From contig NZ_LIYD01000005.1 in assembly GCF_001278115.1 (NCBI RefSeq), forward strand, positions 2,841,698 through 2,905,697: a stretch of DNA of 64,000 nt, read 5' to 3'. The notes below the pieces were generated by a model that ran no database searches, was not told the DNA's origin, and worked only from the letters and a program-made list of their open reading frames with translations. Below are positions 14,956 to 24,665 of the stretch, one piece after another. Position 1 is the stretch's first letter; each line of letters starts with the position of its first letter. Source of the DNA: Flavobacterium akiainvivens. Its GTDB lineage: Bacteria; Bacteroidota; Bacteroidia; Flavobacteriales; Flavobacteriaceae. The position numbers were made by a program, and so were the translations under genes.

Positions 14956-16995
14956 CTATTTGCTATTACGGTTTACATATACCCATCCGGTTACGTTACT
15001 GCCGTCATGCTTTAATATACGATAGTAGTAAGTACCATCGGGCAGTATGCTGCCGTTATTAGTCTGGCCATACCACTGGGTTGTATAATTGGCGTGGGCA
15101 TACACCTCCAGCCCATAACGGTTATAAATATTAAGCTGCGACACATTGTGCAGGCTAAGGTCAAAAGCATCGTTTTTTCCATCTCCGTTTGGCGATACCC
15201 CTTTCGGGATAAGTGGCTCCCCACAAAATACATCAGCCACTACATACGTATACGTTAATACACAGCCCTCTGCCGAGGTAATAGTAAGTATGTAATCGCC
15301 GGTTTCAGCCGTTACCAACTGTGGCCCCTGCGCTGTAAACCCACCGGGCATTTGCCATCTATAGGTTGCCGTGGCAGCGTTAAAAGAGCCATCCTGCGGC
15401 GCAGCACTTAGTGTATAGCCATTTGCCTCACACCCTTCAAAAAATGTAGCCGCTATGGTTTGCTCTGTTACCGTTGTACTTTGTGTAGTGCTACAGCCGT
15501 TTAGCGTAACCGTTAAAGAATAAGTGCCAAAGCCCTCCGGCAGCAATGTGGCGGTATTACCCACCGGCTGGCCGTTAAACTCCCACAAATAGCTTGCTTC
15601 AGCCGCATTAAAAGTAAAGGTATCGGGGCCCAGCACTATGCCTGCTGTGGTACAGGCTGTAAAAGGGCCTGCAAGGGTAAACTCCGGCGGGGTGGTTATG
15701 GTAATTTCTTTGTTAATAGTGCGCAGTTCTCCCATAACCATGGCTGTTACAGTAACCGTATAAGTGCCGGCCTGCGCATAAGTGTGCTGTGGCGAAGGTT
15801 GTTGTGATGTGTTGCCGTCGCCAAAATCCCATTGTGCGGTTTGCGGCGGTGCACCGGGGCCGGCGGTAAATTGTGTGGCGCTGCCCAGGCACAGGCTTTC
15901 GACATATATTGAGGGTAAAAAACTGGTTTCTATAAAGTTGGGCATACCCAGGTAAGGCAACCTGCCGCCCAGCGAAACGCCACCCAGTTGCCAGTTGCAG
16001 CCGGGCCCTAAAATGTCGGGGTTGTTAATTACCGAAAGGTCGTTTACAGGGCCCACAAAATAAATTTTACCGTCCGGGCCCAGTTGCATGCCCCATACCG
16101 TCATGAATTCACCATCAGATAAAACCTGTACAGAAGCCGGTATGTTATTTGCCAGGAGGTTAAACTGCAAAATTCCCCCATCCCACCAGTCTGAAATATA
16201 CAGCACATTGCCCGATGGCGAAAAAGCCACACAATAAAGGGGGCGCGGGCCGCTAAGCACAATACCGTTGCTAACCAGCCCTGTGGCGGCATCAAAATCA
16301 AAAAGCTGTGCGCCGCTAACCTCATTGGCTGTTGCCAGTTTTGTGCCGTCCGGCGAAATTTTCATGCAGCCCATACTGTCGCCCGATTCAGCTTCAAATG
16401 AAAAACCCAAGGCACTGGTTACGGGCTCCGGGCTTATGCCCTGTGCCGTTAATAAAAAGCTGTAAAACACATTCCCCGGAAAGCCGTGGGTAGTAATCCA
16501 CACATCGGTACCGTTGCTGTGCATAGTGCCTGTAAGCTGCTCTGATGTAAAAGGTACAAGCTCAACATTTTTGTCATCTGTAATACGGCCCAGCCCGCCG
16601 TTGGCATCCATATCAACAACAGAATAGGTAAGGCCGCCCTGTGCCTGGTACTGCACTGTAAAAATGTAGTATATGTTGTCAAAGCCCGGCTTGGGCACAA
16701 TAAGGGCCGACTGTGCACTGGTAATCATACCCAGCAGGCCGGTACCGTTTTCCATAACCTCGTGGTTTTTATTCCACACCGTCATGCCATTGGTGTAAAA
16801 CAACAGGCTGCCGTTTTCATCGGCCATTACCGCCGAACCTTCATCTGAAGTAAGTGCGCCATCCAGTAGCGGCACGGGTGCACCGCTGTTAAAATCAAGC
16901 CCGGCATTAATACCAAAGTACCAGATATTTGCCTGCTTTTGCGAAAATGCCGCCACAACCTGCAGCAGCATAAAAACATACACAATCTTTTTCAT
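14956..16995 (-). CDS. Large surface protein with beta-propeller, PKD domain and T9SS type B (CHU_C) sorting domain
   Basis: 679 residues. Signal peptide up to AAFSQKQ. The N-terminal half looks like a beta-propeller (NIWYFGINAGLDFNSGAPV, GSAVMADENGSLLFYTNG, CMKISPDGTKLATANE, CVAFSPSGNVLYISDW). A PKD domain follows at about 365-430 (AQWDFGDGNTSQQPSPQHTY), then Ig-like repeats. The C-terminal type B sorting domain is GVSPNGDGKNDAFDL to YYYRILKHDGSNVTGWVYV. This is the architecture of gliding-motility-associated C-terminal domain proteins, secreted by T9SS. It is probably an adhesin or surface scaffold. The ligand is unknown. Confidence 0.92.
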   Translation of the reverse strand: MKKIVYVFMLLQVVAAFSQKQANIWYFGINAGLDFNSGAPVPLLDGALTSDEGSAVMADENGSLLFYTNGMTVWNKNHEVMENGTGLLGMITSAQSALIVPKPGFDNIYYIFTVQYQAQGGLTYSVVDMDANGGLGRITDDKNVELVPFTSEQLTGTMHSNGTDVWITTHGFPGNVFYSFLLTAQGISPEPVTSALGFSFEAESGDSMGCMKISPDGTKLATANEVSGAQLFDFDAATGLVSNGIVLSGPRPLYCVAFSPSGNVLYISDWWDGGILQFNLLANNIPASVQVLSDGEFMTVWGMQLGPDGKIYFVGPVNDLSVINNPDILGPGCNWQLGGVSLGGRLPYLGMPNFIETSFLPSIYVESLCLGSATQFTAGPGAPPQTAQWDFGDGNTSQQPSPQHTYAQAGTYTVTVTAMVMGELRTINKEITITTPPEFTLAGPFTACTTAGIVLGPDTFTFNAAEASYLWEFNGQPVGNTATLLPEGFGTYSLTVTLNGCSTTQSTTVTEQTIAATFFEGCEANGYTLSAAPQDGSFNAATATYRWQMPGGFTAQGPQLVTAETGDYILTITSAEGCVLTYTYVVADVFCGEPLIPKGVSPNGDGKNDAFDLSLHNVSQLNIYNRYGLEVYAHANYTTQWYGQTNNGSILPDGTYYYRILKHDGSNVTGWVYVNRNSK

Positions 16996-17068
16996 AAGCG
17001 CTCTGTTTATAGGTTATAGTGCAAAGCTATATCCCTTAAAATGAAGCGTATTTATTAAAAAACCGGGT

Positions 17069-17911
17069 TTACTTGTATATTTCCAGTAAAGTGGCCTGAA
17101 GCCCGCCGGGGGTATAGCCGCTGTGTGCCTTTATAAAGTTGTTAAAGTTGGCCGGGCAGTCAAAATTAAGCTCATAGGCTATTTCTTTCAGCGAAAGCGT
17201 GCCCAGCAGCATAAGGCGGCAAATTTCGAGCATCAGCTCTTCGTGTATAAGCTTCAGGGCGGTTTTGCCCAGCCCCGCCTTGCAGGCATCGTTAAGCTTA
17301 TCAGCCGTGCAGCCCAGTATGGCACAGAAGTCGGTTACCTTTTTCCTTTGCGATATGTGCTGTGGTAATAATGAGAGAAAATTAAGCACCAAATCCTGCC
17401 TGCCCAGTTGCCGCTGCGCACTGTGCACCTGCGGCAGCGACAGCAGTATTACCTGCAAATAGCTGTACAGCCGCTGGTTTACAAAGGCGGTATTTTCGGT
17501 TCCATCCATAAGGGCGGCCATGTGCAGGGTAAGGTCATACAGGTGGTTAAACACAGCACCGTCAAGGTTAAAGGCCTGCTCTTTAAAATACAGGTGGTAG
17601 TGGTGCAGCGGGGCTATATGCCTGAAAATGTCTTTACGGAATTGTATAAGCAGCCCTTTGGCATTGCCCCTGTTCATAAGGTGTACCTGCCCGGGGTATA
17701 CCGCATAAAACTGCCCTGCCCCCAGCGTGTATGATTTACAGTCTATTACCTGAGAGCCTGTGCCGCTTTTTATAAGGATTATTTCAAAATAATCGTGGCG
17801 GTGCGGCTTGTGATAGTCATACGGGTTATTGTAGTCCAGCGGTTCTATAAGCAATGCTTTTCCGGCATCGGGCAGCGCTATGTGGGCGGGTAGTACGTGT
17901 AAGGCGTTCAT
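17069..17911 (-). CDS. AraC family transcriptional regulator
   Basis: 280 residues: an N-terminal cupin-like sensing domain (YDYHKPHRHDYFEIILIKSG, AGQFYAVYPGQVHLMN) and a C-terminal double HTH. In the HTH, VTDFCAILGCTADKLNDACK is the first helix pair and LSLKEIAYELNFDCPANFNN followed by FIKAHSGYTPG is the second. It probably responds to a small molecule. The target is unknown. It stands alone between the T9SS protein gene and the efflux operon on the same strand, so it could regulate either. No operator was identified. Confidence 0.9.
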   Translation of the reverse strand: MNALHVLPAHIALPDAGKALLIEPLDYNNPYDYHKPHRHDYFEIILIKSGTGSQVIDCKSYTLGAGQFYAVYPGQVHLMNRGNAKGLLIQFRKDIFRHIAPLHHYHLYFKEQAFNLDGAVFNHLYDLTLHMAALMDGTENTAFVNQRLYSYLQVILLSLPQVHSAQRQLGRQDLVLNFLSLLPQHISQRKKVTDFCAILGCTADKLNDACKAGLGKTALKLIHEELMLEICRLMLLGTLSLKEIAYELNFDCPANFNNFIKAHSGYTPGGLQATLLEIYK

Positions 17912-18026
17912 ACTATTACGTTTTAGTGAAACATTTCAAGCTATAGGTGCTAAATAAACACTTAAAAACGCTGAATGCCCCATACAATTTAGTATTTGCC
18001 GCGTTTGACTTAGAATATAATAAAAA

Positions 18027-18056
18027 CCGCCCGGTTCAGTTTCCTGCTCCGGGCGG
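18027..18056 (-). terminator. Terminator of the RND efflux operon
   Basis: CCGCCCGG (18027-18034) pairs with CCGGGCGG (18049-18056) and is followed on the minus strand by TTTTTATTATATT. It lies 57 bp past the last gene of the operon. Confidence 0.85.
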
Positions 18057-18113
18057 CCCTACATAAAACAAACAATTAATCTAAAATAATTCAGAAAAGA
18101 ATTCTGGATTATG

Positions 18114-19514
18114 CTATTTCCAGCCACCGCCCAAAGCCCTGTAAAGCTCTACTATGGCAGCATACTGAAGGTATTTATTATTGATAAGGTCAAGCTCGCT
18201 GTTTAGTGCATTGTCTTTTGCGGTAAGCACCTCAAGGTAGTTTACCAGGCCATACTCTAATAGTTCGTCGCTATAGTCAGCTGCCGTTTTAAGGGCGTCT
18301 ACCTGCTGCGTACGGATTTCAAGCTTTTTGGTTTCGTTATTGTAGTTGGCAAGGGCATCGCTCACCTCGCGGCTTGCCGTTACCAGCGATTGCTCAAAAG
18401 CAATGTATGCCTGTTCCTGTGCTGCCTTGCTGGCTTCATACTTGCTCTTTATCTGCCTGCCGTTAAAAATAGGCTGTGTTAAGCCTGTAAGCACGCTGGC
18501 AAAAAGCGAGTTGGTATTAAACCACGTTTTAAGGTCAACACTCTGAAGGCCGCCCTGCCCCGTTACCGTAAGCGACGGGTAAAACGCGCTGCGTGCCACA
18601 TTGGTAAGCTCAAACGCATTGATAAGGCCATATTCGGCAGCAATAACATCGGGCCTGTTTTTAAGCAACGATGCACTGTAGCCCAGCTTAATTTCGGGGT
18701 TAACCTGTTGTACTGCAAGGGTGCTGCGCTCAATTTTGTGTGGCGCTTCGCCCATAAGCAGGCTCATGCTGTTTTCAAGCAGTATAATGCTGTTTTTAAG
18801 GTCTTCTATTATAAGCTGCGTGGCAAAACGCTGTGCCTCGGTTTGCTTAACGCCTACCTCATTAGTGTTACCGGCATCTTTAAGCGCCTTTATAACCTCT
18901 ACGCTTTCCACACGGTTTTCAAGTGTAGATTCTGCCAGCTTAAGCTGCTCATCAAGCGCCAGCAGCTGGTAATACATATTGGCAATATTGGCAATAACCG
19001 ATGTTTTAATGGCCTGCTGTGCCGATATGGTTTGCAGGTAGCTGGCGTTATACGCACGCTTGTTGCTGCGTATCTTACCCCATATATCAGCCTCCCAACT
19101 CAGGTTTGCCGTTAGCAGGTAAGTATCTATGCTTCCGCTGAAGAACGAGCCAAACTGGCTGTTTTTTGCCAGCTGCTGGTGCTGCCAGCTTGCCGTACCG
19201 CTAAGCGTAGGGAAGTAAGCCGCCTTGGTTTGCTTAAGGTAAGCCTCGGCAGTTATAATGTTTTGCATGGCGGTGCGCACGTCAAAATTGTTTTGCAGCC
19301 CTTTGTTAATATGCTGTTGCAGCACAGGGTCGGTAAACATTTTATCCCAGCTTACATCGGCCAGCGAGGCGCTGTCCTGTGCCGCCACTTCGGTACGGTA
19401 CAGGTTTTCGGCTTTTACATCGGCCGGCCTTTTATAGTCTTTGGCAACAAAACAACCCTGAGCCATAAAGCCCACAGCCGCCAGTACCGTTATTTTATAT
19501 ACTATGCTTTTCAT
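18114..19514 (-). CDS. RND efflux outer-membrane factor (TolC/OprM-like lipoprotein)
   Basis: 466 residues. Lipoprotein signal MKSIVYKITVLAAVGFMAQGC with the lipid-modified Cys at 21. Two OEP repeats of long amphipathic helices with the typical motifs NFDVRTAMQNIITAEAYLKQ, NLSWEADIWGKIRS, LKNRPDVIAAEYGL, and a C-terminal YLEVLTAKDNALNSELDLIN. It is the outer-membrane exit duct of the pump encoded just upstream. The ATG directly follows the TAA of the RND gene (zero spacing), so translation is likely coupled. Confidence 0.93.
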   Translation of the reverse strand: MKSIVYKITVLAAVGFMAQGCFVAKDYKRPADVKAENLYRTEVAAQDSASLADVSWDKMFTDPVLQQHINKGLQNNFDVRTAMQNIITAEAYLKQTKAAYFPTLSGTASWQHQQLAKNSQFGSFFSGSIDTYLLTANLSWEADIWGKIRSNKRAYNASYLQTISAQQAIKTSVIANIANMYYQLLALDEQLKLAESTLENRVESVEVIKALKDAGNTNEVGVKQTEAQRFATQLIIEDLKNSIILLENSMSLLMGEAPHKIERSTLAVQQVNPEIKLGYSASLLKNRPDVIAAEYGLINAFELTNVARSAFYPSLTVTGQGGLQSVDLKTWFNTNSLFASVLTGLTQPIFNGRQIKSKYEASKAAQEQAYIAFEQSLVTASREVSDALANYNNETKKLEIRTQQVDALKTAADYSDELLEYGLVNYLEVLTAKDNALNSELDLINNKYLQYAAIVELYRALGGGWK

Positions 19515-22500
19515 TTATGCTTCAGTATTTTGAGGTTCTGCTTCCTGCGTGGGCTTGCCGCTTAAACGCTCCTGCAGCCCCTGGAAGATTACAAACAAGA
19601 TAGGGATTACAAACACCCCAAACACGGTACCCACAAGCATACCGCCCACGGCGCCCATACCTATACTGCGGTTACCCACAGCACCCACACCGCCTGCAAA
19701 GGCAAGTGGCATAAGGCCAAAGATAAACGCAAACGAGGTCATAAGGATAGGCCTTAAACGTGCCTGTGCACCCTCTATAGCCGCCTGTACAAGTGGCAGG
19801 CCGTGCTTGCGCCGCTGCATGGCAAACTCTACAATAAGGATTGCGTTTTTGGCGAGTAGCCCTATAAGCATGATAAGCGCCACCTGGAAATAAATGTTGT
19901 TTTCCATACCGGCCAGCTTAACAAAGCCAATGGCACCCGCAATACCCACAGGCAGCGACAGGATTACCGATAGCGGTACAATATAACTTTCATACTGCGC
20001 ACTTAGCAGGAAGTACACAAATATCAAACTCAACAGGAATACACCCGCTGCCTGGTTACCCGCAATAATTTCTTCACGGGTCATACCGCTAAACTCATAA
20101 GTATAGCTTTTAGGCAGGTGCTGTGCCGCCACCTCTTCAATGGCCTTAATGGCATCGCCGCTACTAAAGCCTGCATTACTCTTACCATTAACGTTAACGG
20201 CCTTAAGCATGTTGAAACGCGCCACAGCCTCGGGGCCGTAAATTTTCTTGAAGCTTACAAACTGGCTTATGGCCACCATTTGCCCGCTTGAGTTGCGCAC
20301 ATATATTTTGTTGATAGACTCTTCATCGGCACGCTGGTTGGCCTCTGCCTGAATCATTACACGGTATTGCTTACCAAAACGGTTAAAGTCGGTAGTATAC
20401 AAACCACCATAGTAACCCTGCATGGTGTTGAATATAGTAGTGGCCGATACACCTGCATCTTTAGCCCTTTCTATATCAATATCCATTTGGTATTGTGGGA
20501 AGCCCGGGTTAAAGTTGGTAATGGCATACTGAATTTCAGGGCGCTTCATAAGCTCACCCAAAAACTCGTTGCTCACTTTACTTACCGTAGCCCAGTCGTC
20601 ATCGCCGGTATCCTGAATTTTAAATTCAAAACCATCGGCCGTACCAAAACCGTTAACACTTGGCGGTGTAAAGAACAGCACCTTGGCATCTTTAAAGCCT
20701 GCGGTCTTGGCAAAAAGCTTGCCCACCACGGCATCTACCGTCTGGTCTTTTTCGGTACGGTGTTCCCAGTCTTTAAGCTTTATAATGGCAAACGCATAAG
20801 AGCCACCGTTTACACGGTTAAGCAGCGAGAAGCCCACAACCGTCATACGTGCCTCAACAAGCGAATCGGCCACAAGTATGGCATCAAGCTCGTCTACTGC
20901 TTTCTGGGTTTTCTCTAAAGTTGTACCCGGCGGCAGTGTAATATCGGCCATTATAATACCGCGGTCTTCGTTAGGTATAAACCCTGAAGGCGTAGAGGTA
21001 AACAGCCAGAACGTAAGCCCACAGAACGCCAACAGCGCCACAACGGTTATCCACCTGCGTTTTGCCAGCTTTTTAAGAGAGCCTACATATTTATTGTTCA
21101 TCGTATCAAAACCGGCGTTAAACGCGGTAAAGAAACGGTCTTTGAGGTTTTTCTTTTTGTGCTCGCCGTGGTGTTCTTTGTGCGGTTTAAGGAACAGCGC
21201 ACACAGTGCAGGCGAAAGCGTAAGGGCGTTTACTGCCGAGATTACAATACTTACTGCAAGGGTAATGGCAAACTGCTGGTAAAACACACCCGATGGCCCT
21301 TTAAGGAACGACACCGGTATGAATACCGCCGCCATAACCAGGGTTATCGACACGATAGCACCTGTAATTTCGCTCATGGCAGATAGCGTGGCCTTTTTAG
21401 GGTCCTGTTCGCCCTCATCGAGCTTGGCGTGCACGGCCTCCACCACCACAATGGCGTCATCGACCACAATACCAATGGCAAGGATCATCGCGAAAAGCGT
21501 AAGCATGTTTATAGAGAACCCAAACAGGTTAAGGAAGAAGAACGTACCTATAATAGCCACCGGAACGGCTATAGCCGGAATTAGCGTACTCCTTACATCC
21601 TGAAGGAACAGGAACACCACAATAAACACCAGGATAAAGGCTTCAATAAGTGTATGGATTACCTTATCTATAGATGCATCAAGGAATATCTTGGTATCAA
21701 ACGGCACCACATACTCAATACCTTCAGGGAAGGTAGGCTTGATTTCTTCAAGGATACGGTTAACCTCTTCAATAATCTCGTTGGCGTTAGAGCCCGATGT
21801 CTGGAACACACCTATGGCCACACCATCTTTGCCCATACCGTAGTTCTTCTGGCCATAGTTAAAGGCACCAAGCTCTACTTTAGCCACATCTTTAAGGTGC
21901 AGGAAGTTACCGTTGCCTATAGCTTTTACCACTATATTCTCATAATCCTGAACCTTGTTAAGGCGGCCTTTGTATTTAATTACATATTCATAAATACCCT
22001 GTGCGTTTTCGCCAAATTTACCCGGGGCAGCCTCTACGTTCTGCTCGTTTAGTGCAGCCTGTATATCGGCCGGGGTAAGCTGGTAGGTAGCCATTTTTTC
22101 AGGGTCTATCCATATACGCATAGAGTAGTCTTTGGCACCAAATACGTTTACCTGGCCCACACCCTTAACCCTTTGCAGCCTTGGCACAAGGTTAATTTTG
22201 GCATAGTTTTGCACATAAGTACCGTCATACTCCGGGTTTTTAGAGTATAGCGAAAGGAACATAAGCGCACTGGTTTGGCTCTTTACGGTAGTTACACCTG
22301 TAGCCACAACCGCCGCCGGAAGCTTAGGCGTGGCACGGGCCACACGGTTTTGCACGTTTACCGCAGCAATATCTGGGTTAACACCAAGCTCAAAAAACAC
22401 GCTTATGTTAGCCGAACCGTCGTTAGCGGCGCTACTGGTCATGTAGGTCATGCCCTCTACACCGTTTATCTCTTCCTCCAGCGGTATAACCACCGAGTTA

Positions 22501-22673
22501 AGCACCGTTTCGGCATTGGCACCGGTAAAGGTAGCCGTAACCTGCACGGTAGGCGGGGCAATTTCAGGATACTGCTCTACCGGTAGTGTGGTAAGGCCCA
22601 GTATACCCAAAATGGTTATCAATATCGAAATTACGGTACTAAGTACCGGCCTTTCTATAAAAGTCTTTAGCAT
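19515..22673 (-). CDS. RND multidrug efflux permease, HAE1 (AcrB) family
   Basis: 1052 residues, the length of AcrB. N-terminus MLKTFIERPVLSTVISILIT (TM1), the proton-relay Asp pair in GIVVDDAIVVVEAVHAKLDE in TM4, and TM10-12 regions with LIGLLAKNAILIVEFAMQRR and MTSFAFIFGLMPLAFAGGVG. GFIPNEDRGIIMADITLPPG belongs to the pore domain. It is the inner-membrane proton/drug antiporter of a tripartite pump with the adaptor (6 bp upstream) and the outer-membrane factor (downstream). Hydrophobic drugs, dyes or detergents are the likely substrates. Nothing here defines them. Confidence 0.96.
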   Translation of the reverse strand: MLKTFIERPVLSTVISILITILGILGLTTLPVEQYPEIAPPTVQVTATFTGANAETVLNSVVIPLEEEINGVEGMTYMTSSAANDGSANISVFFELGVNPDIAAVNVQNRVARATPKLPAAVVATGVTTVKSQTSALMFLSLYSKNPEYDGTYVQNYAKINLVPRLQRVKGVGQVNVFGAKDYSMRIWIDPEKMATYQLTPADIQAALNEQNVEAAPGKFGENAQGIYEYVIKYKGRLNKVQDYENIVVKAIGNGNFLHLKDVAKVELGAFNYGQKNYGMGKDGVAIGVFQTSGSNANEIIEEVNRILEEIKPTFPEGIEYVVPFDTKIFLDASIDKVIHTLIEAFILVFIVVFLFLQDVRSTLIPAIAVPVAIIGTFFFLNLFGFSINMLTLFAMILAIGIVVDDAIVVVEAVHAKLDEGEQDPKKATLSAMSEITGAIVSITLVMAAVFIPVSFLKGPSGVFYQQFAITLAVSIVISAVNALTLSPALCALFLKPHKEHHGEHKKKNLKDRFFTAFNAGFDTMNNKYVGSLKKLAKRRWITVVALLAFCGLTFWLFTSTPSGFIPNEDRGIIMADITLPPGTTLEKTQKAVDELDAILVADSLVEARMTVVGFSLLNRVNGGSYAFAIIKLKDWEHRTEKDQTVDAVVGKLFAKTAGFKDAKVLFFTPPSVNGFGTADGFEFKIQDTGDDDWATVSKVSNEFLGELMKRPEIQYAITNFNPGFPQYQMDIDIERAKDAGVSATTIFNTMQGYYGGLYTTDFNRFGKQYRVMIQAEANQRADEESINKIYVRNSSGQMVAISQFVSFKKIYGPEAVARFNMLKAVNVNGKSNAGFSSGDAIKAIEEVAAQHLPKSYTYEFSGMTREEIIAGNQAAGVFLLSLIFVYFLLSAQYESYIVPLSVILSLPVGIAGAIGFVKLAGMENNIYFQVALIMLIGLLAKNAILIVEFAMQRRKHGLPLVQAAIEGAQARLRPILMTSFAFIFGLMPLAFAGGVGAVGNRSIGMGAVGGMLVGTVFGVFVIPILFVIFQGLQERLSGKPTQEAEPQNTEA

Positions 22674-22679
22674 TACTTC

Positions 22680-23855
22680 TTATTTCTTTGTTGTGGTTGT
22701 GGTTGTAGTGGTTGTTTTAGTAACTGTAGTGGCTACAGTATCTTTAGCTGCAGCCGAATCTGCCGCAGGAGCCTCCTCCTTAACCGGTTCCGGCACAATG
22801 GCAACGCCGTCTTTAAGCTTGCTGGTGCCTTCTACCACTATGGTTTCGCCTTCTTCAAGGCCCTCGGTAATAATATAGTTAGTGCCCGATGTTGTGGCAA
22901 TGGTAACAATCTTACTCTTAACCGTGTTGTCTTTGCCTACAACATATGCCATTTGCTTGCCCTGCATATCAAACACGGCATTTTGTGGCACTACAAGTAC
23001 ATTTTTGTGTACTACCGGAATGCGCACTATACCATTGCTGCCGCTTCTTAGCACGGCCTGCGGGTTATTAAACTCTGCACGGAACTGTGTAGTACCTGTA
23101 GAAGCGTTTACCAATCCCTGAACGGCATCAAGCCTGCCTTTCTGGTCAAACTCGCTGCCATCTACAAGCAGCAGGCTTACCGCTGGTGTGTTTTTTAGCT
23201 TGGCCTCAAGGGTTTTGCCTTCAAAGGTGCGGGTAAAGTCAAGCATTTGCTTTTCGTTCATAGAAAAGTAAGCGCGTATAACGCGGGTATCGCTCACGGT
23301 AGTAAGCGGGTCTGCCATTGTAGAGCTTACCAGTGCACCTTCCTTAAACGGAAGCGCGCCTATAACACCATCTACCGGAGATGTAACGGTAGCATAGTTA
23401 ATGTTAGCCGCCACACTGCCATAAGCGGCCTTAGCCTGTGCCAGGTTAGCCTTGGCGGTTTCAAGCTGCACGTTGCTTATAATTTTGCGGTCTACAAGCG
23501 GCTTAAGGCGATCTACCTCTACCTGTGCGGCGTTAACTGCGGCTTTTGCAGCTGCGGCATCCTGGTTTAGGGTTTGGGTTTCAAGCTGGAAAAGCACCTG
23601 GCCTTTGCGAACCTCCTGCCCTTCATCTACAAATATTTTTTGTACAAAGCCGTTAACCTTCGGGCGTATCTCCACATTCTGGCGGCCTTCAAGGTTAGCA
23701 GTATATTCTTCAAAAACAGTAGCATCCTGACGGGTTACGGTTTGCACCGGATAAGGCGCGGGGCCCTGTTGTGGCGGGGCCTGCTGCTCTTTTTTACCGC
23801 AGGAAGTCAAAAGTGTAAACGCTGCAAGAGCGCTAAATAACAAACGGTTTTTCAT
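22680..23855 (-). CDS. RND efflux periplasmic adaptor (AcrA/MexA-like lipoprotein)
   Basis: 391 residues. Lipoprotein signal with Cys in TLLTSCGKKEQQ. The barrel-sandwich and hairpin pattern is NVEIRPKVNGFVQKIFVDEG, QEVRKGQVLFQLE, VDRKIISNVQLETAKANLAQ and TVTSPVDGVIGALPFKEGAL. A membrane-proximal domain follows (VLVVPQNAVFDMQGKQMAYV). The extreme C-terminus is a run of Thr and Lys (about residues 376-391), encoded by ACA/ACC/ACT repeats that may vary in length. It links the permease to the outer-membrane factor. Confidence 0.94.
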   Translation of the reverse strand: MKNRLLFSALAAFTLLTSCGKKEQQAPPQQGPAPYPVQTVTRQDATVFEEYTANLEGRQNVEIRPKVNGFVQKIFVDEGQEVRKGQVLFQLETQTLNQDAAAAKAAVNAAQVEVDRLKPLVDRKIISNVQLETAKANLAQAKAAYGSVAANINYATVTSPVDGVIGALPFKEGALVSSTMADPLTTVSDTRVIRAYFSMNEKQMLDFTRTFEGKTLEAKLKNTPAVSLLLVDGSEFDQKGRLDAVQGLVNASTGTTQFRAEFNNPQAVLRSGSNGIVRIPVVHKNVLVVPQNAVFDMQGKQMAYVVGKDNTVKSKIVTIATTSGTNYIITEGLEEGETIVVEGTSKLKDGVAIVPEPVKEEAPAADSAAAKDTVATTVTKTTTTTTTTTKK

Positions 23856-23898
23856 TGGGTGTATTTAATTTGTCTTTTTGATTAATTGATGATGAACT

Positions 23899-24387
23899 CT
23901 ATTTTCCTTCTTTTTCTATTTTCTTAAACTTTTCAATGGTTTTGTTAAGCAGGGCTTCCATTTCAAGCACGTGCTCACGGTACACAATTGACTTTTCAAG
24001 CTCAAAGTTTCCTGCCTGGCAGCTAACGGTTTGCTGGCGGTAATCCAGCATCCTGTCCATTATATCTTTTTCAAAGGCAATCATTTTCAGGTAATTGTCA
24101 AAACGCTCGCTAAAGGCCGATGGCCGGTAATATTTCTTCCTGTCGCCCGGCAGGGTATAGTAGGTAATTTTACCCAGCTTAACCAATAAATTAAGGTTGG
24201 TTGATATGGAGCTTTTACTTGCCCCCATTTGCTCTACCAGGTCGTCAAAACTGTATTCTTTTGTGCAGGCGTCCAGTATAAGTGTTGCCAAAATGCGCGA
24301 CCCAAGGGGTGGCAGGTGGCCTATGTTTTCAAAGTGAATTCCAAACAGCTCTATAAGTTCTTCCCGCTCCTTTTTTAAATCTGCCAT
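23899..24387 (-). CDS. GbsR/MarR-family transcriptional regulator of the efflux operon
   Basis: 162 residues with a winged helix: GSRILATLILDACTKEYSFD, then DLVEQMGASKSSISTNLNLL (recognition helix) and LVKLGKITYYTLPGDRKKYY (wing), followed by a helical dimerisation region. It matches the GbsR subgroup of MarR-like regulators. It is the first gene of the efflux operon, 43 bp before the adaptor. A GTTCGGTT palindrome stands over the promoter, so autoregulation by repression, relieved by a ligand, is the simplest reading. The ligand is unknown. Confidence 0.88.
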   Translation of the reverse strand: MADLKKEREELIELFGIHFENIGHLPPLGSRILATLILDACTKEYSFDDLVEQMGASKSSISTNLNLLVKLGKITYYTLPGDRKKYYRPSAFSERFDNYLKMIAFEKDIMDRMLDYRQQTVSCQAGNFELEKSIVYREHVLEMEALLNKTIEKFKKIEKEGK

Positions 24388-24412
24388 TTTACCATTATAA
24401 AGAAATTTGGCG

Positions 24413-24454
24413 CAAAGATATACATTAGTTCGGTTAGTTCGGTTGCAACCGAAC
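24413..24454 (-). promoter_or_regulatory. Promoter and palindromic operator of the RND efflux operon
   Basis: The -7 box TATCTTTG is read on the minus strand at 24420-24413. Upstream lies the perfect 18-bp palindrome GTTCGGTTGCAACCGAAC (24437-24454). A third half-site, GTTCGGTT, is directly repeated at 24428-24435, one helical turn (9 bp) away. The half-sites cover the -33 region, where a bound repressor would block sigma. The regulator gene begins at 24387. Confidence 0.75.
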
Positions 24455-24665
24455 CGTTAAACTTTTGTTAACTACAACCAAGCTGCGTTACGCCCTCAAC
24501 ACAACCCACACATATACAAGACTGTAGAAAAACAGAAAAGTTTAAAAAAAGCTAAAATAATTTTTCAAAATGAAGCAATGAGATAAATTAAAACATTGTA
24601 TTAACACCATTAAAGCGCTGTTAATTTGATAATTTGATTTATTTTTGCCCGGTAAAAAAATAAAG

